Source of the DNA: Vitellaria paradoxa
Lineage: Eukaryota; Streptophyta; Magnoliopsida; Ericales; Sapotaceae
Direction: 5' to 3'
Assembly: GCA_019916065.1 (NCBI GenBank)
Contig: CM034236.1
Coordinates: forward strand, 59,424,690 to 59,488,689
Length of the DNA: 64,000 bases
In this document: positions 1-13,285 of the stretch, in pieces
Position numbering within the stretch: position 1 is the stretch's first letter
How the letters are laid out: each line of letters starts with the position of its first letter
Made by a program: the position numbers and the translations under genes
The notes under the pieces: generated by a model
The model's database searches: none
Told to the model about the DNA's origin: nothing
What the model saw: the letters and a program-made list of their open reading frames with translations, nothing else

Positions 1-343
1 GCAGGGAGGTTAGAGTAATTTCCTTAACACGAAGGATGTTGTTCAACTTTTCAAGAACCTCAGGGGAGGTCAGTGTAATTTACACTAAAAACAGCGAAAA
101 ACAAAACCACTAGGGGAAACAACTAATTTTGCACATTAAAAGCTCTATTATATTGTATTAAGGTCCAAAGACTACAATGGCCAAGAATGCCATTTCCACA
201 AAATCTGTTGTATATTGTGTGCGCCACAAATGATCCATATAAATGAAAACTCAACAGCTTCAATAGGTTGGAGTTGGGACAAAATTCAGGTGGGGCTAAT
301 CGCCCCATGTCATTTAGAACTGCCGGATACAGTTTGTGCTTAC
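1..343. other. Non-coding flank or intron 3' of glucuronokinase exon 5
   Basis: This stretch follows the splice donor of the last visible glucuronokinase exon, so it should be intron. The C-terminal exon of that gene is not found here on the minus strand and must lie beyond the left edge. No coding segment, RNA gene or clear mobile element is recognised. Confidence 0.5.
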
Positions 344-2677
344 CTTCGACAGTCGAAATTATGGTTCATAAGGTCTGCAAATCTGGAATAGTTCTTTTCT
401 AGCAAAGCTGTTCGTCCTTCTAAAGCTAAATTTGCAACTTCTTCCATTGTTGATATTATGAACTTATCACCATCAAGCCACCTTTGCCGCACTGTACTGT
501 GTATCTGCATAGGTAAATGTTGAGAAAAAATGTATAATCTTTACCCATAACCTCATGATATTGAACACACTCCCCTACAAGGCTAAAGCCCACAACTTAG
601 ATGCGTGTCAGAAGTTAGATTTCCAGGTTCAGCCTACCTCATGCCATAAAGTTGCTTACACTGCAAATGTACATTATGAAAACATGGTAACGCGTCTCAT
701 GTGCTGACTCATATCAGCTTCAACCAATCACACAAATCAAAGTCTAAGATAATATGCCAAAATAACATTTTTAGAAAATGAAAAGGGAGGAGGGTGGCAT
801 GAACAGGAGTTGCAGGCAACCTCCCATACAACAGCAGATAACCTCATAAATCAAAATTCTAGAACAAAGATTCCAGACATTAGATCAGACCACTGGAAAC
901 ATAGCTTTATGACTATATTGAAACCTAGAGTCTGTCTTCAAAAATCTGAGAAGTTAATATTAGATTATGCTGTCTGCAATTAAAGACCTATCAAAGTCAT
1001 TTAGACATATATTAGTAGAATGAACTTTGTGCAAGAGACCAGAAGGAAGAGAAACCAAAAAGCAAAAAGATTACAATAACAGGAACCGAGAGAAAATCAT
1101 ATGCTAACCTTCCCAGAATCACTAGGATTCTCAGCATAGATAAGATGGAGAGGTGGGAGAAGATTGATGTCCATGGGTGTATACATTCCATGGCCCAAGT
1201 CATCCATATATTTTTTGCTAAAATCCTACACAGAAATGAAAGCCCAATGATTCAGATATTGTCATATTTATACTCAAAATGTCAAGACGTGTGACTCAGT
1301 TCGCATACCATGTAAACAAGCCCCCCATAGACTTGTGCGACCCGGTCCTGGAGACCAGCAACAATCCCAAGTTGGTTCTCTGCACTAAGGACAAGATTTG
1401 GTCTGATCTCTACTTTAATCAAATGCCTAACTTTATAGAAGTCAAGTAGACAGTTAAGAGCAGCACATACAATAGCACTGGAACCAGAAAGCCCTGTCTG
1501 AAACATAATAAATAAAACGAAAAGTAACCTAAGTCATGCCTTGCCATAAAATGAACTGTTGAACATAAGCATACACTATTATTGTGTGCAAGCAAAGGAA
1601 CGGAACAAGAGGCAAAAAGACAACATGAGTAATTTCTGTCAATATTAGTAAGCAGCCCTAGAAAGGGGCATATTAAGGAACAGGTGATAGTTTCCGGATA
1701 TTGAATCCATGACCTCCAAGTCACAAAGGACAACCTTACGTTTCCCACTGCTACACAATAGATCACCCTCAAAGAGCAAAAACATTAGGTAACAAATAAA
1801 ACTTTCAATGCAAAAGGCGAACACAAGTTCCAGACTTCCAGTTCAACCATTTAACCCACCATGGGACAATCATAAGGTCGTTAGGAAAATACTCAGCAAT
1901 TATATCACCCAATTAACATGGTTTCTTTAAGGATATCAAGAAAAAAAAAATGTTGGCCAAAGGTTTCACCTGGCGAGGGATATTAGTGTCATATGATAGA
2001 GTGAAATTCCCTCCATGAAGATCGATCTTGTTATTTTTGCAATAATTGTGAAACACTTTACAAATTGCCATAAGCAAACGTACACCTCCATAGTAACCTT
2101 CAGCATTCAACCTATTATCCTGAAAGATCAAAAGCAAATTACATGCATGAGGGACATAAAAAATGGTGAATAACCATTAGTTTGGGAGCTTAGGAGAGAG
2201 AGAAGAAAAAATTAAAAGAAAACATTAATAAGTAGGGAAGAGAAAATAAGAAAAATGATAATAATTTTATTTTCATATATGTTTGGGAGTTTATGAGAAA
2301 AAAGATAATAATTTTCTTTCGCCTTATTTGTGAGTAGAAAATAAATGAAATTAAAAAAAAAGCGTATGTTGTTATTTTTTTATTATGTCATTAAGACACA
2401 TGCAATTATTTTTCCTTATTCTTTAGATGTGTAAATATGTTATTATAAAGGAATCATTAATGAACTTTTCTTTTCTCCCCATTTCTTTCCAACTTTCGGA
2501 TATGAAAATTGAGAAATTTTAAGGCTCTCTCTTCTCTCCTAATAAAACTCACAAAAAGGAGAAATTTTTATTTATTTTTTTTTCTCTTATCTCACTTCTC
2601 TTATCCATTTGATCCCATAAAAACGGCGATCAAATTCTTCTTTTTCAATAAACAATTTTCTAAACAATAGTGTGTTT

Positions 2678-2708
<31 letters not shown>

Positions 2709-3783
2709 TCTCCTCCCTCTTTTATTTGCATATATGTATTCAAAGGTGAAGCAAATACAACCATATATGGCATCCACGCTGCACACGACAGGGTGTTGGT
2801 TTGAAGTTCAGAATGAGTGAAGCACCTATGTTGAATGCAGGATGATGACACACAGAAATCAGATGAATAGTTTAGGGATCTACCGATCGAAACCAAATCA
2901 ACAGTTTAGTCTCGAAAATACATAATACTAGTAATATGATTTATTATGCATTTGCGTTTGGGATATCTCTTTTTAAATCACAGGGTAATCTAATCAAATT
3001 AACCGTCTCCGGGATTCCCCCGGGGGCATCATCACAATCAAATTAAAAACTCAAGTTCCTCCAACCGGATTGAAAAAAGTAAAAAAAAAAAAAAAAAAAG
3101 ATACACCTTAGCACCAACTTCCAATATATACAACTTCCAATGTATACAAAATTTTCTACGACCAACACCTCAAAACAGGACAAATGTAGCACCAAATTCC
3201 AATCAATCAGCATCCGGAGGCATCACTACAAGAAAGAGAGAATAATTGTACCCACAACTATCGGCGAAAAGGTTAAATTTGTTTGCAAAAATGTAGAATA
3301 AAAAGTTGTTGCAATTTAATTGCAAGCGGACGCCACTTTGTCTGATATATCAATAACATTGAGCATGGCCTATAGTTCAGTCGTTGAGAGCCAATTCTAC
3401 TCGTAACTGGAGATTGAGTCTTTCTTCTCCCCTTACATATTAAAAAAAAAAAAAATTTGCCTTTCAAAAAAAATAACATTAATTCTCCGCACATATATAA
3501 CATATGAATATATATATATATATATATAGATAGAGAGAGAGAGAGAGAGAGAGAACCAGGTGGGCGAGGGAATCGAATTGGACGAGATCGTGAGTGGGGT
3601 GAGGGAGATGAGGAGGTGGTCGGAAGGCTGTAACCGGACGGAGGCCCAGAAGTTAGCAAGGCTAAACGACAAGGTGCGACCGTAGTAGACATCGCTGGGG
3701 TTGCCGAGGAGCCCCACTCTCGCGTGCACCTTGTGCTCGATCGCCGCCGACGTCGGTGCCCCCGTTTCAGATGTTGGATCCAT
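344..3783 (-). CDS. GLCAK: Glucuronokinase (GHMP kinase family), 5 exons, 3' end outside window, one frameshift
   Basis: Glucuronokinase phosphorylates D-glucuronate to glucuronate-1-phosphate in the cytosol, in the myo-inositol oxygenation route to UDP-glucuronate for cell walls. Exons read on the minus strand: 3783-3557, 2119-1970, 1497-1309, 1225-1109 and 504-344, all with GT-AG borders. The start ATG at 3783 opens the conserved N-terminus, with [14 protein letters not shown] at about residues 24-37. The GHMP ATP-binding motif GLSGSSA lies at about residues 128-134, opening exon 3 after PRQ at the end of exon 2. Exon 4 carries [20 protein letters not shown] and exon 5 carries VRQRWLDGD. 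The C-terminal exon is missing off the left edge. Exon 1 is 227 nt long although intron 1 must be phase 0: one base is missing near 3594-3607, after codons for LLIS. This is either a sequencing error or a disabling mutation. The identification rests on recall of the plant family and is strong. Confidence 0.92.
2682..2708. repeat. (GA)n microsatellite in intron 1
   Basis: An uninterrupted run of about 13 GA units within the 1.4-kb first intron of the glucuronokinase gene. Confidence 0.95.
3510..3554. repeat. (TA)n-(GA)n compound microsatellite at intron 1 donor
   Basis: A TA run passes into a GA run that ends 2 nt from the exon 1 splice donor (AC at 3555-3556 on the plus strand). On the sense strand the intron therefore begins with GT followed at once by a long CT tract, which is unusual next to a donor. 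Confidence 0.9.
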
Positions 3784-5439
3784 GAAGTATATAAAATATA
3801 TTTTCTTTTTGGGTTTTTCTTCTATCTGGCTCTGCTTCTCTTTTTTTATTTTTCTTTCCCCTTACATCTGTCTCTCTATTTTTTTTTTTTCAATGGTTTC
3901 TCTTTCTCTCTCTACATCCGTGTAAACAGGGGAGTCTGACGCCACTTTGCTTCTTCGATAATTATCTTGCCACTTCGAGCCTATGTAGGTGTTATCTTGG
4001 GTTTTTCAGCTGGCCGGGGAGGTGTTATCTTTGTATTTTGGCGGTGTAGGGGGTCACGAGTTGTTGCAGACAAAAAGGGCTTCTCAGGATTTGTTTTCTG
4101 GCCGTGCCTTTGCTTTCGTGAATCAGGGGGTTTTTGGTTGACTACAAAAAAAAAAAAAAAAAAAAAAAGTAAAAATATAATAAAAATAAAAATATGATAT
4201 AAAAGTAAAATGTGAAAATTTTTAATTGAAAAAAATATAAAAAAATAATTATAATTTGTAAATTTTGATATTCTTAGTGGTACCGAATAGGGCCTGATGT
4301 CACTTGAAGTGAAAAATAAAATAAATAAAATCTAAAAGTTAATATTAACGTAAAATTAATATAATATAAATTTAATTAAAAAATTCTAATAACTTGTAAA
4401 AATTTTTAAATTTTTTTATAAAATTAGAGTATCAAATGACCCTAACTTGGGCGGCATAAGATTTCAGAACGCGTTCGGTGGATTTAAAAAAAAAAAAAAA
4501 AAAAAGCACCTACTTTAATGTTTTAAGTGTTAGTTTCGAAACATAGGTTCTCAGCTTCTAACTACTTAATTTTTAAATTTTTATTTAATAATTAAATTTA
4601 TTTTTATATTTTAAATTTTAATGAAAATATTACATTAACAAAAAAAATAATTTAAAAAGCTAACTACTTAAAAACCAAAATAGTAATTTTTTTACTTTCT
4701 AAACTCAAGTTAAGAGCTTGTTTGAGTGTCGGAAAACTCCAAAAAATTCTGAAAAACTCTATAATTTTACAATAAATTTTTTAACCTCGAATTGCGTAAC
4801 TTTATATAAATCTTTATAAATTTATATATATCTACAAATTCTAACAAATTTGTACAAATCTCAATAAAGTTTCTACATTTTTTAATAATTTTCTACAATT
4901 TTCAAAGCTTGACATAAAATTAAAAAATTTTTGCTGAAATTCGTTCGAACGAACCTATTCATCTCTAAAAAATATAGTTTGGTGACTGATCTTCAAATGC
5001 CGATAAATTATCTAAATCGCATTTTTTACTAACTTTTTAAACTCCAAACGCCCCCTAAGTGTATATTTGACAACCATTAGCTAACAGTTAACTTTTAGCT
5101 ACTCAAATTTTATCTTTTTTAAAATGATTAAATTTATTCTTTTACAGTTTAAACTTATTTTAAATCATTAAGAGTAAAAAGTCAAATTAACACAAAATTA
5201 AAAAATTAGCTATTAAAAAGTAACTTTTTATCTCCCAAACAATAAAAAAAAAATTACAAAAATGTTAACTTTTTTCTTCTCAAACTCAACCTAACAATGC
5301 GCTTGGTGTATTGAAAAATGCTTAAAAACTTTGAAAATTTTTAAAAATTATTCACTTTTTATCTCATTACATAAATTACGAATTTACAAATTATCTTACT
5401 TTTTATCACTCCAAACGCTCCTTAAGTGTTTGATAAAAC
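3784..5439. other. Upstream region of glucuronokinase and AT-rich intergenic DNA
   Basis: The first 150 bases upstream of the glucuronokinase ATG are purine-rich on the gene strand, as in a plant 5' leader. Poly-A runs lie at 4146-4168 and 4487-4505. No coding sequence is supported. The rest is AT-rich with short repeated motifs of the kind AAAAGTTACCAAAAATT. Confidence 0.5.
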
Positions 5440-6400
5440 ACAAAAGTAAAATTTTGCTTAATTGGTAGATTGTTAAAATATCAATTTTTGCTAAGTTGGC
5501 AATTGATAAATAGTCATTTCAATTAAAACCAACTCAAAAATTACCAAAATTTTTACCATATAACTAAAAGTTATCAAAAGCTTCTACTTGTTTTACCAAG
5601 TATCTAAAAGTTAGCAAAAGTTACCAAAAATTTTATTTATTTCATCAAACACACAAAAAATTTCACCCATCAACTTTTCTCCAAAAAAATTTTGAAAAAT
5701 CACTAAAAATTTAACTTTCAAGCATGTAATATTTTTGTGTACTTATTATCTATAATTCTCTATTTTATCGTTGTTGCTGGATACTCATCTTTATTTAGTA
5801 ATTTCAATTTTTTTTTTTTTTTGTTCCACTAGATGAGGTTTGCTAAATGCATCATTTGTTCCATGCTAAGATTCATTTACTTTATCAATTTTTTTTTCAA
5901 ATTAATTTTTGTATACTCGTTTTTGTAATAAATGCACAAAATTTATACGCCACCACTCATCTTAATTACTACATCGACTATCCTTCAGTTCAAGAGGGTT
6001 GTAGTGAAAAATCCACTGCAGGGACTGTAGTAGAAAAATGAACGGTTAATATTTCTTTGTATTTAATCTGATGGTTCTAATTTATTTTAATTAAATTTAT
6101 TTTTAAAATAAAAATAAAAGTTAAAAAAATTTGATTGGAACATAATTAATACAAAATGTCAAAAATCACATGTAATTAAAAGGTAAAAAAATCTTAGTCG
6201 TTCATCTTTTCACTGCAGCCCCAACAGTTGATATTTCACTGCAGTCCCCTTGAACCCTAATCTAACGTCAATTTAGTAATTATCACCTTTTTATTATTTC
6301 ACGAATCAGTTATCACTACTAGTATTATAATTTTCCCAATTTACTATGCATTTATAGTGACCCGCTACAGTTTTCTGAGTTATATTTATTTTATTAATAT
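5440..6400. repeat. Dispersed repeat, copy A (interrupted by a MITE)
   Basis: Colinear with 14650-15325 over some 680 bases, including shared stretches such as CATCATTTGTTCCATGCTAA and GTAATTATCACCTTTTTATT. The match breaks at 5987 and resumes at about 6259, where copy A carries an extra element. No coding potential is seen. The repeat is of unknown class. Confidence 0.75.
5988..6258. mobile_element. MITE-like element with ~65-bp imperfect terminal inverted repeats
   Basis: The left end (GTTCAAGAGGGTTGTAGTGA) and the reverse complement of the right end (GTTCAAGGGGACTGCAGTGA) match imperfectly for about 65 bases, extending into GAACGGTTAATATTT against GAACGACTAAGATTT. The inside is AT-rich and non-coding. 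The related repeat at 14650-15325 lacks exactly this segment, so it acts as an empty site. A target-site duplication is not clear, so the superfamily is not assigned. Confidence 0.75.
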
Positions 6401-9059
6401 GTTACTTTTTCGATATTTTAAATTATTAAAGCAAATCAAATCTAAATGTTATCAAATAAAATTTACACAGGATCACATAAAATATACATTAATGCTTAAC
6501 TTAGCTATGGAAATTATCCAATTTTAATTATTAAATTTGTCATTCTTTATATTTATTATTTATTTATCCGTAAAATTATTTAATTTGATCCATATAAATA
6601 CCATGATAAATATAATTAATTTTAACAAGCTTCATATAATGACATAATTAATTTTGACTTGCTTTATATTTATTATTTATCTTTAAAATTATTAATACAT
6701 CTTACCCTATTACTTTAAAGTAATGAGATTGTGTTTGGATAAAAGCAAATTGTTAAAAAAATGATAAGAATTTAAATTTCATTCACTTATTTGAATTGTA
6801 ATTAAAAATTAAAGAGAAAAATATGAAATTTAGTAAATTAAAAAATTATTTTATTATTTTTTTAAATCCATTCAAACAAATATATGTACTTAAAATTTTA
6901 TATTTATTTCTACTATTTTTATTATTTTTTTCACTTTTTTGCCTCTCTAAATTCTTACTTCATGCATGCCTGCGCAGTTTCAAAGTTAAAATAAGTGTAA
7001 AAAAATTGAACAATTCAAAAACCAAACTAATTTAATCACTTCGATTCAAATTTGTTAAGATCTGTACCAAAATTAGTCAGTTCTAAGTTAAAAAAATTAA
7101 TAATTTGTTATTTTGATTCGGATTTCGAGCTGATTGATAAAAGAATCAAGCTGAGTCGAACCTAAATAAAAAATAATCTAACTTATACTAACCCAAAACT
7201 AACTCGAAAAATATATTATATAATATACATAATATAACTCAACTCATAATCAACCTAAAAAAAATATATGTGATGCATATATATATAATATTATAGATTT
7301 AAAGTAGTGTGATTGAGTTTCAAATTTATTTAAAATTTTAACATTACTTATTTAAATTTAAATTACTTATTTAGATGCTTAAGAACCAAAAATAATTATT
7401 CAGTCTAACCTAAATGAGCTAACCTAATTCTCTATTTGGAATTTCAAATATTTCTAAAATTTTTAAAAATTCAAAAAATTTCAAACTTTATCCAATAAAA
7501 TTTTGTTATGTGTCATTTTTATATAACTTCAACACTAATTTTTTATTTTTTTTGAAATTTTTTGGAATTTCAAACATCCCTAACTAGTTGAACTGAAAGG
7601 ATTGACAGTTTGGAGTGGTACAAATTAGTATAAATTTATAAAAATTGTAGTCTTGCAATTCATATAATTTAAATTTTTAAGGATTTGTAGAGTTTTATAG
7701 CGGTCCAAACACAGTCAATAATATGTTTATAACAGCTAATTAAAAAATTAATTGTTAGATTTTAAATAGTTTTAAGGTATTTTTTAATAAAAATAAAAAT
7801 AATAAAAATAATTAATAAAATAATTATTTTATTAACAAGAACTTCGGAACACACGTGACGTGATAATTTTGACTCTCGAGTTGAAACGCAATATCTGTAC
7901 CTTTAGAGGGTGCATGTAATAAAATTTTTAGTAAAAAGCTATTAATTTTTAATGTTTGGGTGTTTGATAAATCATTAACTTTGAGTGTTTGGTAAATTAT
8001 TAACTTTTATCACTTTTCATACTGTTATAATAACTTCTCAAATCAAAAGTTACTAAAAGTTGTTAAAAATTGTTAAAAGTTACTAAAAAATGTTAAAAGT
8101 TACCAAAAATTTTATTAAACACTCAAAAGTTATAAAAAAAAATTATTACTTATTTTATCAAACACACTAAAAATTATCATTAATAACTTTTGACAGAAAA
8201 TACTAAAAATTATCAAAAATTATACCTCCAAACGCATTATTACCCTTATCGGATGCCATTGCCATCAAACAAAAAAAGAAAGATTAGCTGAAGTGAAACG
8301 ATGGAAACCGATCGAAGTTCCAGCTTGCATTTTATCTCACTAATCTGACCCAAGACGCGCGTGGCAAACTTATCCTCTCCTCCAAACGCGGCGTTAATTA
8401 ATTTTACACCCTAATTCTTGAATGATAGACACTTTTAATTACATGGAGCCCACGTACCAACGGTATGATTCGAGCCCACATGAACAACCGTACAGATTCA
8501 TCAATCACGTTCAATTACTAGCATTTTTCATTTTGTTAATGCGATTCATCAATCGCGTTCAACTATTAACATTTTTCAATTATTAATACTTGCTGGTTGT
8601 TATTAACGCATTATAGCTGTCGTATATACAACCAGATCCAAAGTTGTATAAGGCTTCGTTTGGCATCCGAAATTAGTAGTACTAACTAGTAACTGTTAGT
8701 TGCTGGCCAAATTTATCCATTTACATTTTAACCTTCTTTTAAATTTTAAGAGAAAAAATGTCAAATTAATCAAAACTTAAAATTTACCCACAAAAAGTCA
8801 CTTTTTTTTTCTTCAAACACAAAAATAACTGACTTATTTTTAGTTAAGTAGTTACTTTCCTTCCCAAACCAAGCCTAAATGAATATAAATTTATAAAAAT
8901 TATAGTCTTGCAATTTGTAATTTATAAATTAATATAAATTTATAAAACTTTGTGTAATTATTTTTAATTGTGAAAGTAGTATGAAATAAATAATAAAAAG
9001 ATAATTTATAAGTTTTTAAATGAACTTAATTAGACGAAATTCAATTTAAGAATTAATTA
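6401..9059. other. AT-rich intergenic DNA without genes
   Basis: Very AT-rich and low in complexity, with no supported coding region. Around 7920-8240 there are many copies of a TTACTAAAAGTT / TTACCAAAAATT type motif, also seen at 5520-5720, 14700-14900 and 19330-19560. These are probably remnants of one small AT-rich repeat family. Confidence 0.5.
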
Positions 9060-9084
9060 ATGGAGCCAGGGTTTGGATTGAAAC

Positions 9085-9275
9085 GTGCGGGCAGGCCCAC
9101 TATCAACCATGTGGACACCAGTGCCGAGCCCATTAAGCCCGGCAGTGACATTAATCTGTGCCGTTCAAGGTTATATAGGTTACCAAATGACCCAGTTCAA
9201 AAAGGCCCATATAAATCAAATATAACATATGGGCCTTACCGAAGGAATGACGAAGTGAAAGCCCACGTCAATGTG
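9085..9275. promoter_or_regulatory. Cluster of site II-like GGCCCA/TGGGCC motifs with an inverted repeat
   Basis: A GC-richer island in AT-rich DNA holds AGGCCCAC (9093), GAGCCCAT (9126), AGGCCCAT (9203), ATGGGCCT (9229) and AAGCCCAC (9260). Such TGGGCY site II motifs are known from promoters of plant housekeeping genes. Two of them form perfect 11-bp inverted arms at 9202-9212 and 9227-9237. No downstream gene is recognised, so promoter function is only possible, perhaps as a relic. Confidence 0.3.
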
Positions 9276-9413
9276 GCTGCGAATTTATTAAGCGTAGCAA
9301 ATCACAAGGTTCTATCCAGGAGGATTGCTTTGAGAAGAAAAATAGTTGAGGCCAGATTTTTATTTTTTTTATTTTTTTTTGTTAATTTGGCGTATTTGTC
9401 TCTCATGATTTAA

Positions 9414-12400
9414 TAAAAATAAGATGAAAATTTTAGTTATTCCAAAAAAAAAAAAGTAGTTTAAAAATGAAGAATTTCTTAACTTTCCAAACGAAACCTA
9501 GAAAATAGATCTTTCTAACCATAACCTTCACTATAATTGTAATTATAATTTCACTTTCTTTTGAAATATATAATTTTCGTCTTTAATGATTAAGAAATTC
9601 GATTTCGTTATTGATTGTTTCGTATTCTTTGAGCGAGTTCATGTACTGTATCTTTGGACGTAAGGGGGTGTTTGGATGACAGACTTTTATAAAAAGTTAG
9701 TATAAAAATTAGACGTGACGAAATTTGGTTAGAGAATATTAGAAAAAGTTAATAAAAATTAATTTTTTTTTGGGTGCGTTTTGATTTGCCAAACATTTCC
9801 GTAATTGATATGTCAGATTTGTAAAGTGGTATGGAATTATACCATACCATTTGCTTGTAATTTTTGAATGCCGTCAATATATAGTGAGAAAAAAATAATA
9901 ATAATAAAAAAGTTAAATTATTCTGATATGGGACTCGTTCAAGCCTTTCCACTCTCTACGTTGACGGGAGTGTGATATACACCTTTGGGGTATACTCCTC
10001 TTTAGGACCGTCTAGTATAATCGTGGTTCCAATTTCTTGACCAATGCAAGGAAACGACAACGTTTACATCAACTTAGTGGATATGGCAATTAATTATTAG
10101 TGCATAATTCTGCTGTCGTGATTGAGGTGGATATACATTTTGTTAGTCCCATTAATTGCTATTGGATCTGGCCGTCACCTTAAATTATACATATATATAT
10201 ATATATATATAGGTCAATCTAACTTGATGTAACGCAATGCAGTCACCTTTGCTTACAATCACATACTTGCATTTTGTTTTAATATTAGTGTGATCTCCTA
10301 CTCAAGTAAACTTCTAAGGTTGCGTTTGTTTATCGGCTTATTTTGGAGGAATGAATTAATTGCATAATATTTTTTTATCAAATTGACTTTAATCCATGTT
10401 TGGTTTATACTATCAAAATTTTAGACTAAACTACTTAATTATTTCTAAAATGGGAGATAAGTAATATAATGAGGTGTGGTATTATACATTCCTTAAGTCT
10501 CAAACTTGCTTCCTACCAAAATTTAAAGGTATAAAATTGTTTTCTGTGATATTCCATGTCAAATTATGACACTATTTGGTGTTCAAATACGAAACTTTAC
10601 AAATCTCTACAAACACGAACTACGAGATTACAAAATTTAAATTTTTTACTCACTACAAAAATACGAGATATTAACTTTTAAATTTATATAACTTCAAACA
10701 TACCCTACATCTCTTATCTTGTTTTATATTCCATTAACCAGACACCAAAAAATAATTTCATAAAAAAAAAAAAATGAATCCCACGGTTGATTCCCACCCA
10801 AATTTCCAATCTTAGGGTTCGTTTAGAGTCCCCCAAAAAAAAAAAAAAAAAAACCAATGGATAGGATTGAAGTGATGTAAAAATGATAGGTGATAAAATG
10901 TGATTGGAGGGATTTGAAAACTTTTGAAATTTTTTGATTTTTTTTAAAATTTTTTGAGACTCCAAACGAGCCCTTAATGTATTATTATGTCCAATTATCC
11001 AATCGCTTCAATCAAAATATTCTAAGAGTTATTAATGACAAACTAGTTTATTTAAACAAAAGCAACATTTAAACAGAAGCTTGATTGTCGTTAAGAATAG
11101 AATATTATAAGTCGGCAATATATAATTGTTTAAACAAACCTATACTTTACAAAGTATCATCCCTATTTTATTTTGTTTACACTAGCTACCTATAACGAAA
11201 TGAACGCCAAACATGGGCTATAAAAAGTGCAACCTCCAGATAATGTCTTTTCTAAACACCAATTAGATCTTTCTTGTTACTTTTGTTTTCTTTATTTATT
11301 ATTGTTGTATCAATATATATACATATACAGATGTTGATAGCTTTTTTTCTCTACTATTATCATAGATTTTTATTTTTTTTTATAACTTTTTATGCATTGA
11401 AACGTTAGAAAATAAAATAAAATACTTCGGTATCAGCACTATAGTTTTGTGCTACTGATTTTTGAAATGTCTTGCATCAATTTAACCATCAACATCATAT
11501 GATTGAAACGGAATATTACTATACTCTATCCCAAAATCAATTCAACATATATATTTAAAATTATCTAATGAAAAAATTCGTTGCCAAGATTCCCCAAAAG
11601 AAAATATTTAATCCCTTCAAGAAAATGTTTTTTTTTTTGGGTAAATTCAAGAAAATGTTATTATAGGCCCATTTAGAGTTAAAAAAATTAAAATACATGG
11701 TTTATGTCACTTTTTGACGTTTAGAGTATAAAACTCGAAACCATAAAAAATAGAGATGAATAGTTCCGTTTGAACGGATTTATGTAGACACTTTCTAATT
11801 TTTCTATCAGAATGTTTTATTATTTGTAGAAACGTTATTGAAATTTGTAGAAATTTGTTAGAATATATAATGTTGCACCCCTATTTCAGGATACATATTT
11901 AATTCTCTATATTCTCTGTTCATAATATATCAATAATTACAAATTATATAAAAACCACATTAAAATAAAACACACCCTGTCAAATTTATATTATTTCTTT
12001 GATAAAATAAACAGAAATCTCTCAAGCACTTAAATATGTACAAGCTTATAACTTTTAAAACATTGAACCAAATCTTTGTCTAATAATATTAAAACTCAAG
12101 ATTTATTTATACAAATTCAAGTACTAATATAGGATTGAAACAGGAAAATAGATAACTTAAGGTCTTCTCTAGGTATTTGCAACCACTTCTAAAACTTAAT
12201 CTGAAATGTGTAAATTTAGGTGTGAGTATCACACACTCAGCGAATGTGTTATACTTAAAATAAAAATAATAAATATACACCAAAGATAATCCATAATAAT
12301 TATATAAACAGTTGTTCCACAATCAAATAATAATTGATTTAAATGTATTTATAACTGACAGTGATAAGAATATCTCAACACACAATTCATCATCACTTTT

Positions 12401-13285
12401 TATTTTATCAACCGTCATCATCGTCATTAAGCCCTAACAGGCCATCTCATGGCATATTTGCTTGTTAAACGATGTAAATGATAATGCACACGTTCGGCCC
12501 CATTTGATTTATAAATTAAGCGCTCAACTGTGGACAATAGCTTTAAATTAGCATGTCTCATTAGTCTCATTTGGCCTTATCATTGGTTCCATCTGACCTA
12601 ACCCATCTGGCCTTATTATTTTTTTTCTTTTTTTAGACCCATCTAGCTTTTTTTTTTTTTTTTTTAATTCTCTGGCCACATCTAGCCATATTGTAAACGC
12701 AATGCACACAATTCATGCTAATATGTAATAATATTTTTTCCTCATAAATATATTATTCCTTAAATTTATCATTCCATGATAACCACAATTCATCGTTAAT
12801 ACAAACAATTTATAAATAATTAGCATTTATTATCAACACGAATAATTAATAAAATAATAAAACACAATTTATCAATTCACATTTAATATCCTTTACCTTT
12901 AAGTTTAATACCCACCTGAACAGTAGATATTACAAGAAAATCAAACTACTGCGGTGGTTGCTGTGATTGTTCCCGGGTCCTAATTTTAATCTAAAAAAAT
13001 TATATAAGTCAGATATTGAACAATTAAAATAAATCAAATTAATTAATAATATAAATTTAATAAATAGAATAGAACTATCATACTGTAAGCATATTTATTT
13101 TATTTAATCTTTCTTGGAATAATTTTAAATTAACAAAAAAAAAAAATGTACCACAACAGTTGAACTAAAATCCTAAATTTTCTTCCTTCTTGTTGTCTTT
13201 CCCTTCGACTTTTCCCTTACTGTTGATAAACAGCTATAAAAATGATTAAAAGTTTCTGACTCCCCATCCTTAATTTTTCAAACTG
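9414..13285. other. AT-rich intergenic DNA without genes
   Basis: No coding region, RNA gene or structured element is supported. There is an (AT)n microsatellite at about 10185-10212, and homopolymer tracts near 10834-10852 and 12643-12664. Short open frames here are AT-driven and show no protein features. Confidence 0.5.

Noticed and set aside
9060..9413. 117-residue open frame
   Set aside because: No recognisable domain, a poly-Phe tail from a T tract, and it overlaps the site II motif cluster. Read as non-coding.
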